From NCBI RefSeq assembly GCF_018873765.1, contig NC_057920.1, positions 6,647,307 to 6,711,306 on the forward strand: DNA of 64,000 bases. The letters are read 5' to 3'. Below, one piece after another: positions 9,459 through 21,400 of the stretch (the stretch's first letter is position 1; every line of letters starts with the position of its first letter). The stretch comes from Telopea speciosissima (lineage: Eukaryota > Streptophyta > Magnoliopsida > Proteales > Proteaceae). The notes under the pieces were generated by a model that did not search any database, was not told the DNA's origin, and saw nothing but the letters and a program-made list of their open reading frames with translations. Made by a program: the position numbers and the translations under genes.

Positions 9459-12400
9459 CTGTATAAAATGAAAACTTAAGATGCCAAATCATCTCGAAAT
9501 AGAAGCAAATGAAACCCACTTTGGTAAACGCATACTTTATTTACCAAAAAAATATTAAATGCCGACTTTAGATGGAGAATGTGCAATTAAACTACCCTGA
9601 TGCAATCTCCTGTATAAAATGAAAACTTAAGGTGCCAAATCATCTCAAAATAGAAGCAAATGAAACCCACTTTGGAAAACGCATACTTTATTTACCAAAA
9701 AAAAATTTTAATGCCGACTTTAGCTGGAGAATGTGCAATTACAACTACCCTGCTGCAATCTCCTATATAAAATGAAAACTTAAGATGTCAAGTCATCTCA
9801 AAATAGAAGCAAATGAAACCCACTTTGGTAAACGCATACTTTATTTACCCAAAAAAAAATGTAAATGCAGGCTTTAAATGGAGTATGTGCTATTACAAGC
9901 ACCTGATTCAATCTAGTTCGTAAGGCATCAGGGGAGGTGGAGAAAAATCAGATTCTAAAGGGACACTTGGCATGCAATCCTAGATTTTCAATCCTGGATT
10001 ATAATCTTGAATTGAGTATCCGGGATAAGGATTGTGTTTGGGTGTGTTACATCCTGGATTGTAATCCTGAAGATCTGGATTGAGATAAGTGTTTGGTTAC
10101 TCTTGGTAATTTTGCAATTTACAAATTATATACTTTACTTACCATTTGTTGGTTGCAGGTTCAAAGGGGGTATGGCTGCGTACATTTGCCCCTCCCAGTC
10201 CCTGCTGTAGCGGGAGCCTCATGCACTAGGACACTCTTTTATACTTACCATCTATCAACAACACAGTATATCAAATAAGATAAATGTTCATCTATCCACC
10301 AACCCTATCTCTTCAACTGTGATTGGTCAATAATGATAGTATCCCATGGGCCCCACTTGGATGATAAGTCAGACTTGTTGATGACACAGCTGGGAAACTT
10401 AGACCCCATATATGGCACATTTCATGGGGAAATTTTTTCATCATTTTCTATAAAATGCATATACACTTTCCTAGGCTCAAAAACCAACGAGGCCAATTAT
10501 AGGAATAAGTGTGTCACATGGGACAATTAAAGGGAGAGAACAATTCTTCTTCCTCCCCCCATACCCAGCTTAATATGTACTTTGAGATCATCCAAATAAG
10601 AGTTCATCGTTCATCTACACGCCATAAGAGGTATGTATAGCTCATAGAGTACTCAAAATAGAACCCACGAAAAAAATTCTCATAAAAAGTAAATCATTCA
10701 TATTATAATAAGGAATTAAAAAGTTATGAATAGAAACTTAAAACCAAAGGGGTCAGACTAGTTAAAATTGAAAGACAAACAAACAGACCTTGCATATGGA
10801 GTGTTTGATGAAGATAACTACAATAGTTGCAGCAACAAAATTGATGAAATAATGGAGGGAAGATAAAAATTGCCTTTCGAGAATAAACCCGTTTCTACCA
10901 GATTAATTTAAAGAAAAAAAAATATTTACATATGCAAGAGAGAGATGCATGCCTCAATCAGCGACAGAGGAGGCTCTCCTTCATACTCTTATGCAGAGAA
11001 GTTAGTGTGAAAAGATGGGGTCAGCTAGATGGATCTTTCTCCAAGCAACTCTATTCAAAGTCATACTTGTTATTAATCCTAAGCTATGCATGTCTTTCCT
11101 CACCACTTCTCCTAAAATCCTTTTAGGCTTACCCTGACTCTTTTCCAATCTGGATCATATTACCTCTCCTTACTGGAGCATTCAAAGGCCTCCCATTGCA
11201 CATGTCCATACCACCTCAAACAACTCTCACAACTTATCATATATCGTAGCTACTCCAAAATTAGTTCTAATATGTCCATTACTAATTTTATATTTTCTAG
11301 TTTTACACTTTTACCACTCATCCATCTCAACATCCTCATAATAACCCTCAAATATGGTGTATAAACCACATACTAATTAACCGTTTAGTGCAATTTTGGT
11401 AGAATTGAGATCCGCCAATCGGATCCTGTATTTGGAATTGAGCCATTGAATGCAATTCCAATCCTAGCGATTTTGCAATCTCAATCCCAGGATTCAATCC
11501 TTTCGGCACCAAACACACCCACTTGAGCCTGGATTGCAAGCCATGTCGAGATACTAATCCTGTATTCCATACCAAACACCCCCTAAATCTTGAAGACAGA
11601 AAACAGTCTGCAACAGCATGGCCATTCATGTGGTGGATGGATTTCGCCTATAAAGATTATCATTATTACTTTAGCAAACAATTCATCTCAATGTTGATAA
11701 AGAAAAAGATAGGACACATTATGCTCCTGATCAGCATGGCAATGGTTACGGGAGAAATCTCCTGCACTATATGTACTAAACATCATTAATGGAGGTTGTT
11801 TTCTCATTAGGAGATGCAAGAGATGGAATCTAATACTCTGTGCAACATATCCAGTATGGACAAAATAAGTCGTACAACACAAACCTTATACTAGGATCTG
11901 AGGTCGGAAATGCAAGACTGACCCTAGTGGAGTGACATGTCATCAGGAGAGATAGAGCTGCAATGCCTTATTTTCCAAATTTTCCCTTAAATTTCAGGAA
12001 AGAGAGAAAAACTTTTGAGTTAGAAGGCTGAAATCCCCTCAACAAAAATAATTCCCTGCAGCCTCCACCCAAATCTCCACCAGTGATTCAACCCAATAAT
12101 ACCAAGCCCTAGGAGTCGCCCAACTGTTGATCTTTGGCAACTTCTTATCCCTCTGAAACAGGGTATTTCAGATCATGAGTCACTAAAAGGTCAATATATG
12201 TACCATATTTAAATCTTTACACCCCTACCAATGGGGCATTCTGATGTCAAAGCCTCAGAAGCCGGTCTCAAAGACATTAAGATGTTTTGAAAAATGAAGT
12301 CAGGATGAGAACAAACTCCAGATTTTTTAACCACAATTAACATGTGTTTCCGAGGGCATCAAAAGGAGTCCAAAGGAACTAAAAAGAAGTAGAAGAATTT

Positions 12401-15400
12401 CCTTGTTGGTTTTTGCAAGGAGCTAAAAGGCATTCATGAAGTGCCAAATGCTATGGGTAGCAGTTGCTCAGACATAGAGAAAGAGAGTCCAATAGGTGTA
12501 GCCTATGGTGAACCCCCCCTGCTATTGTTTTTTATGAATGTATTGAGTCCCTGTTACACTTGAAACAACCAGCTGAAACAAGATTAGTGCGGAAGAACTA
12601 GTCATTTTATGCTAGGCCTATTTATTAAAAAACTTCAAAAAGTGAGCAAGGATGTGATGAAAGAACCTTCGTAAATAGTCCTTGAACATAATACCTACCA
12701 CCAAATGATTACTGGCGACTGAAAAAAAAAACCCTGCTAATACTCTGGTTATGTGGTATTTTGAGTTTGAGTGATTTTCCTCTAATTGGTGGTGTAACAA
12801 TATAGAGACTAATAAACCAGTAACAGAAGTAAGAGAGAGAAGATTAACGAACTCTGCAACAAAAAAGGAAGCAAGCCGGTGAGTCTATGAGCTCACCCTA
12901 TGACCATTTAAGTATAGAAAGATTACAACTTATAGTAGGAGTCAAAAACAGACTCAAAGAAGGAAATAAAGAATACTAGACTACCTAGAACTATTAAACA
13001 GAAACACAACTTTACATAAATTGGTAGACTCTTTAACACTCCCCCTCAAGCTGGAGTATACATATGGGCTCTTGCTTGGAACAAGAACAGGTATTAAAAG
13101 TAGCACCAATCTTGAGCATAAACAGTAGTGGTAGACGCCAATAAGCACAGGGATAACATTCAGGTAGTAGTATCAACTTAAAGTTTAGGTGTCAACCGGT
13201 CGGTGTCGGCCGGTCTCGGTCGGGCTTAATCGGGCACCACCAGCTTAAGATGTTGCACCTTTCCTGACCGATTATGGAGTTGGGCCTTCAGACGCTGGGC
13301 ATGAACACGACACCATTCGGTCGGTCGGTTGCCGGGCCATTATCGGCGTGAGGATGGAGATTTGGCGACGCTTTTCCAGGCCATAATTGGGCTTTAAGGA
13401 TGGAGATGCTAGCAGAGCTTTTCCTGTTCTTCGTGGTCTCCTTAATGTTGATCTGTGAGATGAATAAATTCCAATATTCATCTCATAGATCAACACAAGA
13501 TTTCCATAGACGGTGAGTTCCAGGCATGAAGCTTTTGGGATTTTGTCAATAGAGAAATAGAGAGGGAAAAAGAAAAAAAAGCAAATCAAAACTTTAACAG
13601 CAGCCGAGGTTGCGCCCCTGAGAGACAAACGATATCCATGGCAAGAGAGGGGAAGGTTTCAGGAAAGAAAAGTGAAATGAGAATTTAAGCAAAAACCATA
13701 TGGAAGCCTCGACGATAGGCTCACAAAACAAACTATGCTTCTAGGATTACATTTTGAGGAGCGTGGCTTGAAGATGTTGAAACTGTTGCGGCTGATCTTT
13801 CCGGAGACTTTTAGGGTTTTGAACCGTGCGGTGGAGAAGAAACAAAATAGGGTTTGTGAAGTAGTGGGTTAATATTTTAATATTTTGTGTCACTTCAATC
13901 AGTAGAAGTCATCGTTGATTATATAAATATGTCAGTGAAATCATTAATTTGATCATTCCATTAGCCATTATATCTATATATATATTATATATCATGTCAA
14001 CAGAGTATAATTTTTTACTTTAAAAAAATCAATTTGATGACAAGTCTAGGTTTCGATCAGTCGGCCGGTCTCCCATTCTGCACTGGGAACGACCGATTAA
14101 TAATCGTCGGTCTTGAAGCCTGACATGTTTATAAACGGTCGTGTCGGTCACGGTTTTTCATCGGTCGGTACCGGTCAGTTCTACCGATGGGGGTCTGTAA
14201 TTGACACCCCTAACTTTAACACATCAATCATCAACAACTCCAATAGATAATAATCTTCATGTCGAATAAAATCCAATCAGCAACGAGCAAAATAGGCAAG
14301 TAATGAGCACTAACCACAATCCCCAATATTATAACAACAACAACAATATCAAAACACGCCAGTAATAGGTAGCATTTCACAAAGAAGGCCAATAATAGGT
14401 AGGCATCTTCTCAAAAAAAGATAAAAGTGCAGCATCCAATGGCTACATCAAAAGCCCTTATTAAGGAAGATAGGTAATAAGTAGTATTCTGCTCAAACAA
14501 AGGTAAATATGAAGCCCCAAACAGAGGTCTCAGATAAAAACTCTAATGATAAATAGGCAGTATAGGTTATTGCGGATCAAACCAAACAGCATCAGTTTGT
14601 TGTAAACCAAATAACCAAATAGGCAGTATAGGTTACTGTGGACCAAATAGACAATATAGGTTACTGTGGACCAGACAACATCAAGTTGTTGTAGACTAAA
14701 TAAATATGAATTGTTGTTGAATACCATCTTCACAGATAAAATTGTTGTTGAGGACACGAACAAATAAATAATAATAATCTTCAGACAAAAATAGTCTTGA
14801 ACTGATGATTTGAGCAAAAAAGAGAATAATAATCTTCAATCTCCCCCTCACGTGTAACATTACACATGGACAAATAATGACTACCACTAATCAGCATCTC
14901 AAAAGATGAGCATCACAAAAAAAAATCCAATAATCAAGAGTAGCGTTGCAACAAGATCCCAATAAAATAATCCCTAATTCACCCTGTAACGGTAGAAATA
15001 ATCTCCATGCAAGTAAGATCCCAATAAATAATTTCCAATCTCCCCTCACGGTAGCAAATAATTGTCACGCAATTATAAATCCCAAACTGATGCGATCGAG
15101 GGCCCCACCAAAGTAATACTATGGCAAATATATAAGCTCAATGGCAATTTTGCAAATTCTGGCCACATTAATGGGACCACCCAAACAAAAATACCAAATA
15201 ATGTAACTAGGGTTCCACAACCCAACTTGGATGGCTTATGGGCCCACCCATTTAACAAGACACCAAGAATTAAAAAGACAATGATAATTTGGTAACCAGA
15301 TTTTTTCAAGGGGTTATTGGGAAATAATGAAGCAAGGGGAATGAAGGGAATTAATATTTATTGCTTGGGGGTACACTAGGCAATAACATAAAAATGGATA

Positions 15401-18400
15401 TGGGCTGAATTAGGCACGAAGACAAGGGTACTATGGAAGGAACAAATTATGGGACATGAGTGACATGGGTGAAATGGGGTAATTATGAGATTAAAAAATA
15501 AATAAATAACTAAAAAATAAACCAAAGGGCAAAAGTGCAAAACCGAGAGGAGTATAACATAGTGAAAGGGAAAACTTGGAACAGAAAACAAAATAAGGAC
15601 AAAGGGGGATTATGAACCAATGGCAAGATAATATTGGAAAATCAAATAAAGAGGGTGGGGGCTGGGAAATAGGCATTAAAAACAAGAAATAAACGTGACA
15701 CATGCTACCAGCAACTATCAAGATTCTAGAACAAAGGAGAAAAAGGGATTTCGAGGGTAGGTAACTGTAACAGCCTTGGAATTAATGCTTAGATGATCTG
15801 ATCAATCATCCCAGCCTCTTATTTATAATAAAAACAAATTACAGCAAAGATAGGAATCCCCCCCAATCCTATTCCTACTAGGAATTCCCACTATAACTAG
15901 GAATCCCAAATAGAAATCGTATAGGGGAGAAAAACAGGGAAAAAACAATTAAAAACTAATCAAACTAAAATAAGAAAGGAAAGCCAACTAGGACTAGGTT
16001 ACCCCTAGTGGGTAACGTAGCCTTATCTCAACACTCCCCCTCAAGTTGGAGCAAAGATGTCGATCATGCCCAACTTGACTAGATTGGGATGAAACAGCTT
16101 CCCAGACAATCCCTTAGTGAAGATATCTGCAAGTTGATCAGTAGACGTCACAAAGGGAATGCAAATCAACCCTTCTTCTAACTTCTCTTTGATGAAATGC
16201 CTATCCACCTCAACATGCTTGGTACAATCATGCTGTACTGGGTTGTGTGCGATGCTGATTGCAACCTTGTTGCCATAGTACAACATCATAGGAAGACGAA
16301 TAGGAACACCAAGATCTTGTAGCAGCCCTTTAAGCCAGAGTAACTCACAAATCCCTTGTGCCATAGCTCGAAACTCAGCTTCGGCACTAGAACGAGCAAC
16401 AACATTTTGCTTCTTACTACGCCACGTGACAAGATTTCCACCTACAAATGAGCAATACCCAAAAATAGACTTGCGATCTGCAGAACCAGCCCAATCAGCA
16501 TCAGTGTATGCTTCAATCCGTAGATGGCCATGCGTAGACAAAAGAATTCCTTTTCCAGGAGCTGACTTCAAATAGTGCAAGATACGAAGAACAGCCTCCA
16601 TATGTGAAGAGTAGGGATCATGCATAAATTGGCTCACAGTACTCACGGCGACAGCAATGTCAGGACGAGTGTGTGAAAGATAAATCAGCTTCCCTACAAG
16701 TCTTTGGTACCGGCCTTTATCAACAGGCTCACCCTCTTTCTCCTTGAGTCGAATAGTAGGGTCCATAGGAGTATCTAAAGGATGACAGCCAAACAACCCG
16801 GTCTCAACCAATAAATCGAGGACATACTTCCTCTGGGAGAGAAAAATGCCTTTAGAAGATCTGGCTACTTCAATCCCAAGAAAGTATCGTAGTTTCCCTA
16901 GATCCTTAATCTCAAATTCTTGTCCAAGGAAGGTCTTCAACCGTCCGATCTCATCACCATCATTGCCAGTAACCACTATATCATCAACGTAGACTATAAG
17001 AACAGTGAGTTTTTCACCAACCCTCTTTATAAAGAGTGTGTGATCAGCATTACTCTGCTTATAATCCACAGAAATCATGGCCTTGTGGAACCACCCAAAC
17101 CATGCTCGAGGTGACTGCTTCAGCCCATAAAGTGCACGCTTCAATTTACAAACTTTTCCTTGGTTTCTGTCACAAGATAATCCTGGTGGAATGTCCATAT
17201 ACACCTCCTCATCCAGTGTTCCATTTAGGAAGGCATTTTTTACATCTAGCTGCTGCAAATCCCATCCAAGGTTGACTGCACAAGATAATAACACACGAAC
17301 AGTATTTAACTTGGCAACAGGTGCAAAAGTTTCCTGGTAATCAATGCCGTATGTCTGAGTGAAACCTTTGGCCACGAGTCGTGCCTTATACCTATCCACA
17401 ATGCCATCCACCTTCTGTTTCACCACAAACACCCATTTGCATCCAACGGTTTTCTTCCCAGGTGGAAGAACCACAAGCTCCCATGTGTTATTTTTTTTCA
17501 GGGCTTCCATTTCTTCCATCATAGCTGCCTTCCACTTTCCGTCTAATAAAGCGTCCTGCCAATTGTTAGGAATACGAACAGAAGAAAGAGAGGAAACAAA
17601 GGCACGAAAGGATGGGGAAAGGGAATCATAAGAAACAACATGAGATATCGGATGCTGAGTGCAAGATCTGACACCTTTGCGAAGAGCAATAGGTAAATCA
17701 GGAACATTACCAGGTGGAGAGGCAGGTTCTGGATCTGGGTTCGGCAATTGGATGGGTATTGGAGCTATACTTTCAGTGTGATTAGCTTTGTTTTTAGACT
17801 TAGCACGACCACGTTTAGCCTCAAAATCAGCTGGCTTCCCATGTAATTTCCAACACTGAGCCTTAGTGTGATATGGTTTGTGACAATGCTCACACTTAAC
17901 AGGCTCTTTGGTAGTAGTAGTAGAAGTAGCAACACTGTCAGCAGAAGCAACAGGAGTAGAACCAGCAGTCTGGAAGGCTGATCTCTCAACTTTGGGAGTG
18001 ATCATCATGGCAGCCCTGCGTGTCTCTTCACTGTGAACATAAGAAAAGGTCTCCTCTAGAGTAGGGAAAGGAACCCGTCCAAGGACTTGCACCCAAATAG
18101 GGTCATAGTCATCATTGAGGCCAGCCAGGAAATCATAGACACGGAATTGGTCTACATAGGTGTGGTAGGCAGAATATCGGCAGCAGAGTAGGTCGAAACC
18201 GAGCATAGTGATCCAATTGTTGCCATAAACACTTGAGGGTAGCATAGTATTTGGTGACAGACATCTCCTTCTGAGTAGTGTTTTGGAGTGTCTTTCTAAT
18301 TTCATAAACCTGAGCACCACTACCTGAACGACCATAAGTGCCCTTGACAGCTCTCCATATTTGTGTAGCAGTGTCAAGGAGAAGATACTGACTAGAGAGG

Positions 18401-21400
18401 TCAGTGGTCATAGAGTTTAGAATAAAGGGCATTACCATTGCATCATTGGCAGCCCATTTAGTACGAGCACCCCTTCTTGATGGGTTGTTTGGTGGTGCCG
18501 AGAAGATGGCCGGTGAGTCCCCTTCCACCATCGTTAGGGATAATGATCGGCCCAAATTAAGTAGTTTGTACCATCAAGCTTGATGACAAGAGATAAGGGA
18601 GAAAATCAGACCTTGTTTGATCTCCTCCAGAAGTAGCAATAGTCATCTCTGAGTCACCCATGATTCAGCCAAGCAGTAGTAAAAATCAGATCTTCAAACA
18701 ACCTGATTCGAGTGTGAATAATGGGTTTTGAAATTGCAGAATTTTCAGCCTGCAGAATGGGCTGAAACTGATGTCGAGTTTCCCTCTAATAGCAGGGAAG
18801 ATATCTGCCAAAAATTAGCTCTTTCTAATAAGCCAATAAAAAGCCCTAAATTTTTGCCAAATTTAGAAATAAAATCTGATTGCAGAAACCCTGATTGCAG
18901 GAAAAAGATGCAGAAAAAAAATGCAGAATTGGATCTAAACCAATGCTGCAGTCTTCAAACAAGGACTGGTGCAGACCACTAATAGCAGGAACCAAACTCC
19001 ATAAGTGCAGAAATCAAACTCCAGTTGAAAAATAGTTCGATCTCCAAGGATGGAAAAAACCTGCCGGCAGAAATAGGTCACACCTCTGTTCTTTGATCTT
19101 CAATGAGGTGACATTGAGGGCAGCAACTAAATTTGCATTCTATCACCTCATAGTTGCTGCCCTGATGGAGAGAAAGAGGCCGAGAGTGGTGGAGAAGAAG
19201 AAAAAAAGAAAAAACTGAGAAATAAGAGAGAGGAGAGAACCAGAAATCGAGAGTAGCTGTTCCTAGATCAGATTAGGCTCTGATACCATGTAAACAGCCT
19301 TGGAATTAATGCTTAGATGATCTGATCGATCATCCCAGCCTCTTATTTATAATAAAAACAAATTACAGCAAAGATAGGAATCCCCCCCAATCCTATTCCT
19401 ACTATGAATTCCCACTATAACTAGGAATCCCAAATAGAAATTGTATAGGGGAGAAAAACAGGGAAAAAACAATTAAAAACTAATCAAACTAAAATTAGAA
19501 AGGAAAGCCAACTAGGACTAGGTTACCTCTAGTGGGTAACGTAGCCTTATCTCAACAGTAACCAAGGAAGAAGATGGCAGTAACCAAGAATGAACCTGCA
19601 CCTTCTCTTCTTCAACCTTCTACCATGAGATTGCAGAACAGTAGCAGATGATGAAATTGTAGCAGTAGCAGTATATGAATACTAGCAGCAAATCGATGAC
19701 AGCACTTGTTCTTCAATTCGTATGCAGCAATTAGCAGAGCCAGAAAAAAATAGATAGTTGATCTTCTCATCACGTACTTGGTCTGAACTCTAGTTCGATG
19801 GCTTGAACCATCAAATCACGATACAGCAGCAGCAATATACGATAATCAATTCAGAAAATAGTAGGAGCAGGAATGATCTTCATACTAATCAACCAAAATC
19901 AGTACATGAAACCCTAATTCTTTTTCTATGAACTAGGGTTTTCTTCCTCAAAACAGAGACCCAAAAACGACTCTCAGAACGGCTATCACAGAGAGAATCA
20001 GGTACTGGTTACAGCTTTGATACCATGTAACAATATAGAGACTAATAAACCAGTAACAGAAGTAAGAGAGACGAGATAAAGGAACTCTGTAACAAGAAAG
20101 GAAGCAGAACCGGTGAGTCTATGAGGTCACCCTATGACTATATAAATATAGAAAGAATACAACTTATAGTAGGAGTCTAAAACAGACTCAAAGAAGGAAA
20201 CAAAGAATCCTAGACTATCTAGAACTATTAAACAGAAACACAACTTTACATAAATCGGTAGACGCTTTAACAGGTGGCTTAGTAAGCCTCCCCCCTCCCT
20301 GGAAGACTCTTCCTTTCCTCAAACGTCTCCTTCATAATGTAATGAAATCAAAGTTAATCTCTTTAACCAAGAAATAAATTGTTAATTTCAATATCCCTTA
20401 AGTAATCCTTAAACAATAGACGCCTACCCTACCACCAAATGATTGCCGGGGACTGAAAAAACCCTGCTAATACTCTGGTTATAAGATATTTCGATTTTGA
20501 GTGATATTCCTCTAATTGGTGGCTTAGTAACCACACCTTCCCCCCCCCCCCCCGGGACTTTTCCTTTCCTCAAACCTCTCCACCATAATGTAATGGAATC
20601 AAAAGATAATCTCTTTAACCAAGAGAAAATTTGTAATTTCAATATCTCTATTTACTTTGGTAGTTTCTTGACAGATAGTTGATTAAGCAAGCTTGTTATT
20701 GTTGAACGTTCCCCCCAATTGGTGGTTTGTCCACTGTTTTCTCTATTAGTGGACACTTTATCTTGTGAAACCAAGGGCAATAATGGACATGTGAAATCCA
20801 AAAACAAGACATGCAAAGCCACAAACCATAAAGAAACACAGACTAGAGGAGAAGAGTGAGCAAACCCAAGAGTCGGGGGTTAACCACAAAGGTGGTTGGG
20901 TGTGTGGGGCTCCTAGACATCATATGAGCTGCCCTATCATTCACCCAAATAATTGATATTACCGTTTTCATTCTCAAAATGTCATAATCTTTGTATAACG
21001 AGTGAGTGTACAAGAGAAGGATCTATTTACAACAACATTTAATCAAACAACTAGGACATGCAAGTGCTTCATCTCATAGGATTTATTATTGAAAAAGATC
21101 CCAACCAAGTAGCCTTGCATAATCACTTTGTGATTCACTTGTTTAGGGGGGAAATAAACCTTGGTGATGGTTTGGCCATCAGCAAATAGAGATGAGGGGG
21201 GAGGGGAGGCAGTTGGTGATCAATGACCAACAGATTTTGTACCTAAATCTGTGGTTTTAAAATAAATATTAGGAAAGAAACACAAAGGGTGAATTCCGCT
21301 TCAGTTGCAGTAGTACCAACTATCCTATAATTTCAGTCGTACAAATCTGAAATCATTGGCTGCCCTCTTGGAACTCAGAGTGTGCATTCTTACATGGACT

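Larger units (their letters stand above)
9959..11583. mobile_element. Possible PIF/Harbinger-like element with nested pieces
   Basis: The left end AGGGACACTTGGCATGCAATCC resembles the inverse of the right end (GGGGGTGTTTGGTATGGAAT), with CTGGATTGTAATCC-type repeats just inside both ends. TAA flanks both sides (9956-9958, 11584-11586), the duplication size known for PIF/Harbinger. No transposase is seen. It encloses a SINE-like piece and a LINE fragment. The assignment rests on short ends only. Confidence 0.4.
12793..20272 (-). mobile_element. LTR retrotransposon, non-coding, host of nested insertions
   Basis: Two LTRs, 12793-13038 and 20026-20272, begin TGTAACAATATAG and end CTTTAACA, flanked by GGTGG on both sides (12788-12792, 20273-20277). 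On the minus strand a primer-binding site complementary to initiator Met tRNA (TGGTATCAAAGC, 20014-20025) and a polypurine tract (inverse of CTCCCCCTCAAGCTGG at 13039) are in the right places. Apart from the hAT-like and copia insertions, the roughly 2.2 kb interior has no recognisable protein, so it looks like a non-autonomous Ty1/copia-like element. The LTRs differ at about 8% of sites, clearly older than the inner copia element; at a generic plant rate this is a few million years. A fossil, not coding. Confidence 0.85.

Noticed and set aside
9459-9913. CRISPR-like array
   Set aside because: Three contiguous 152-bp tandem units without spacers in plant nuclear DNA; a simple tandem duplication.
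13186-14212. An 8-bp target duplication for the hAT-like element
   Set aside because: The flanks TTAAAGTT and AACTTTAA are inverse complements rather than direct repeats, so they are not a target duplication.
17765-17989. Leucine-rich small protein on the minus strand
   Set aside because: An alternative-frame shadow within the copia polyprotein region.
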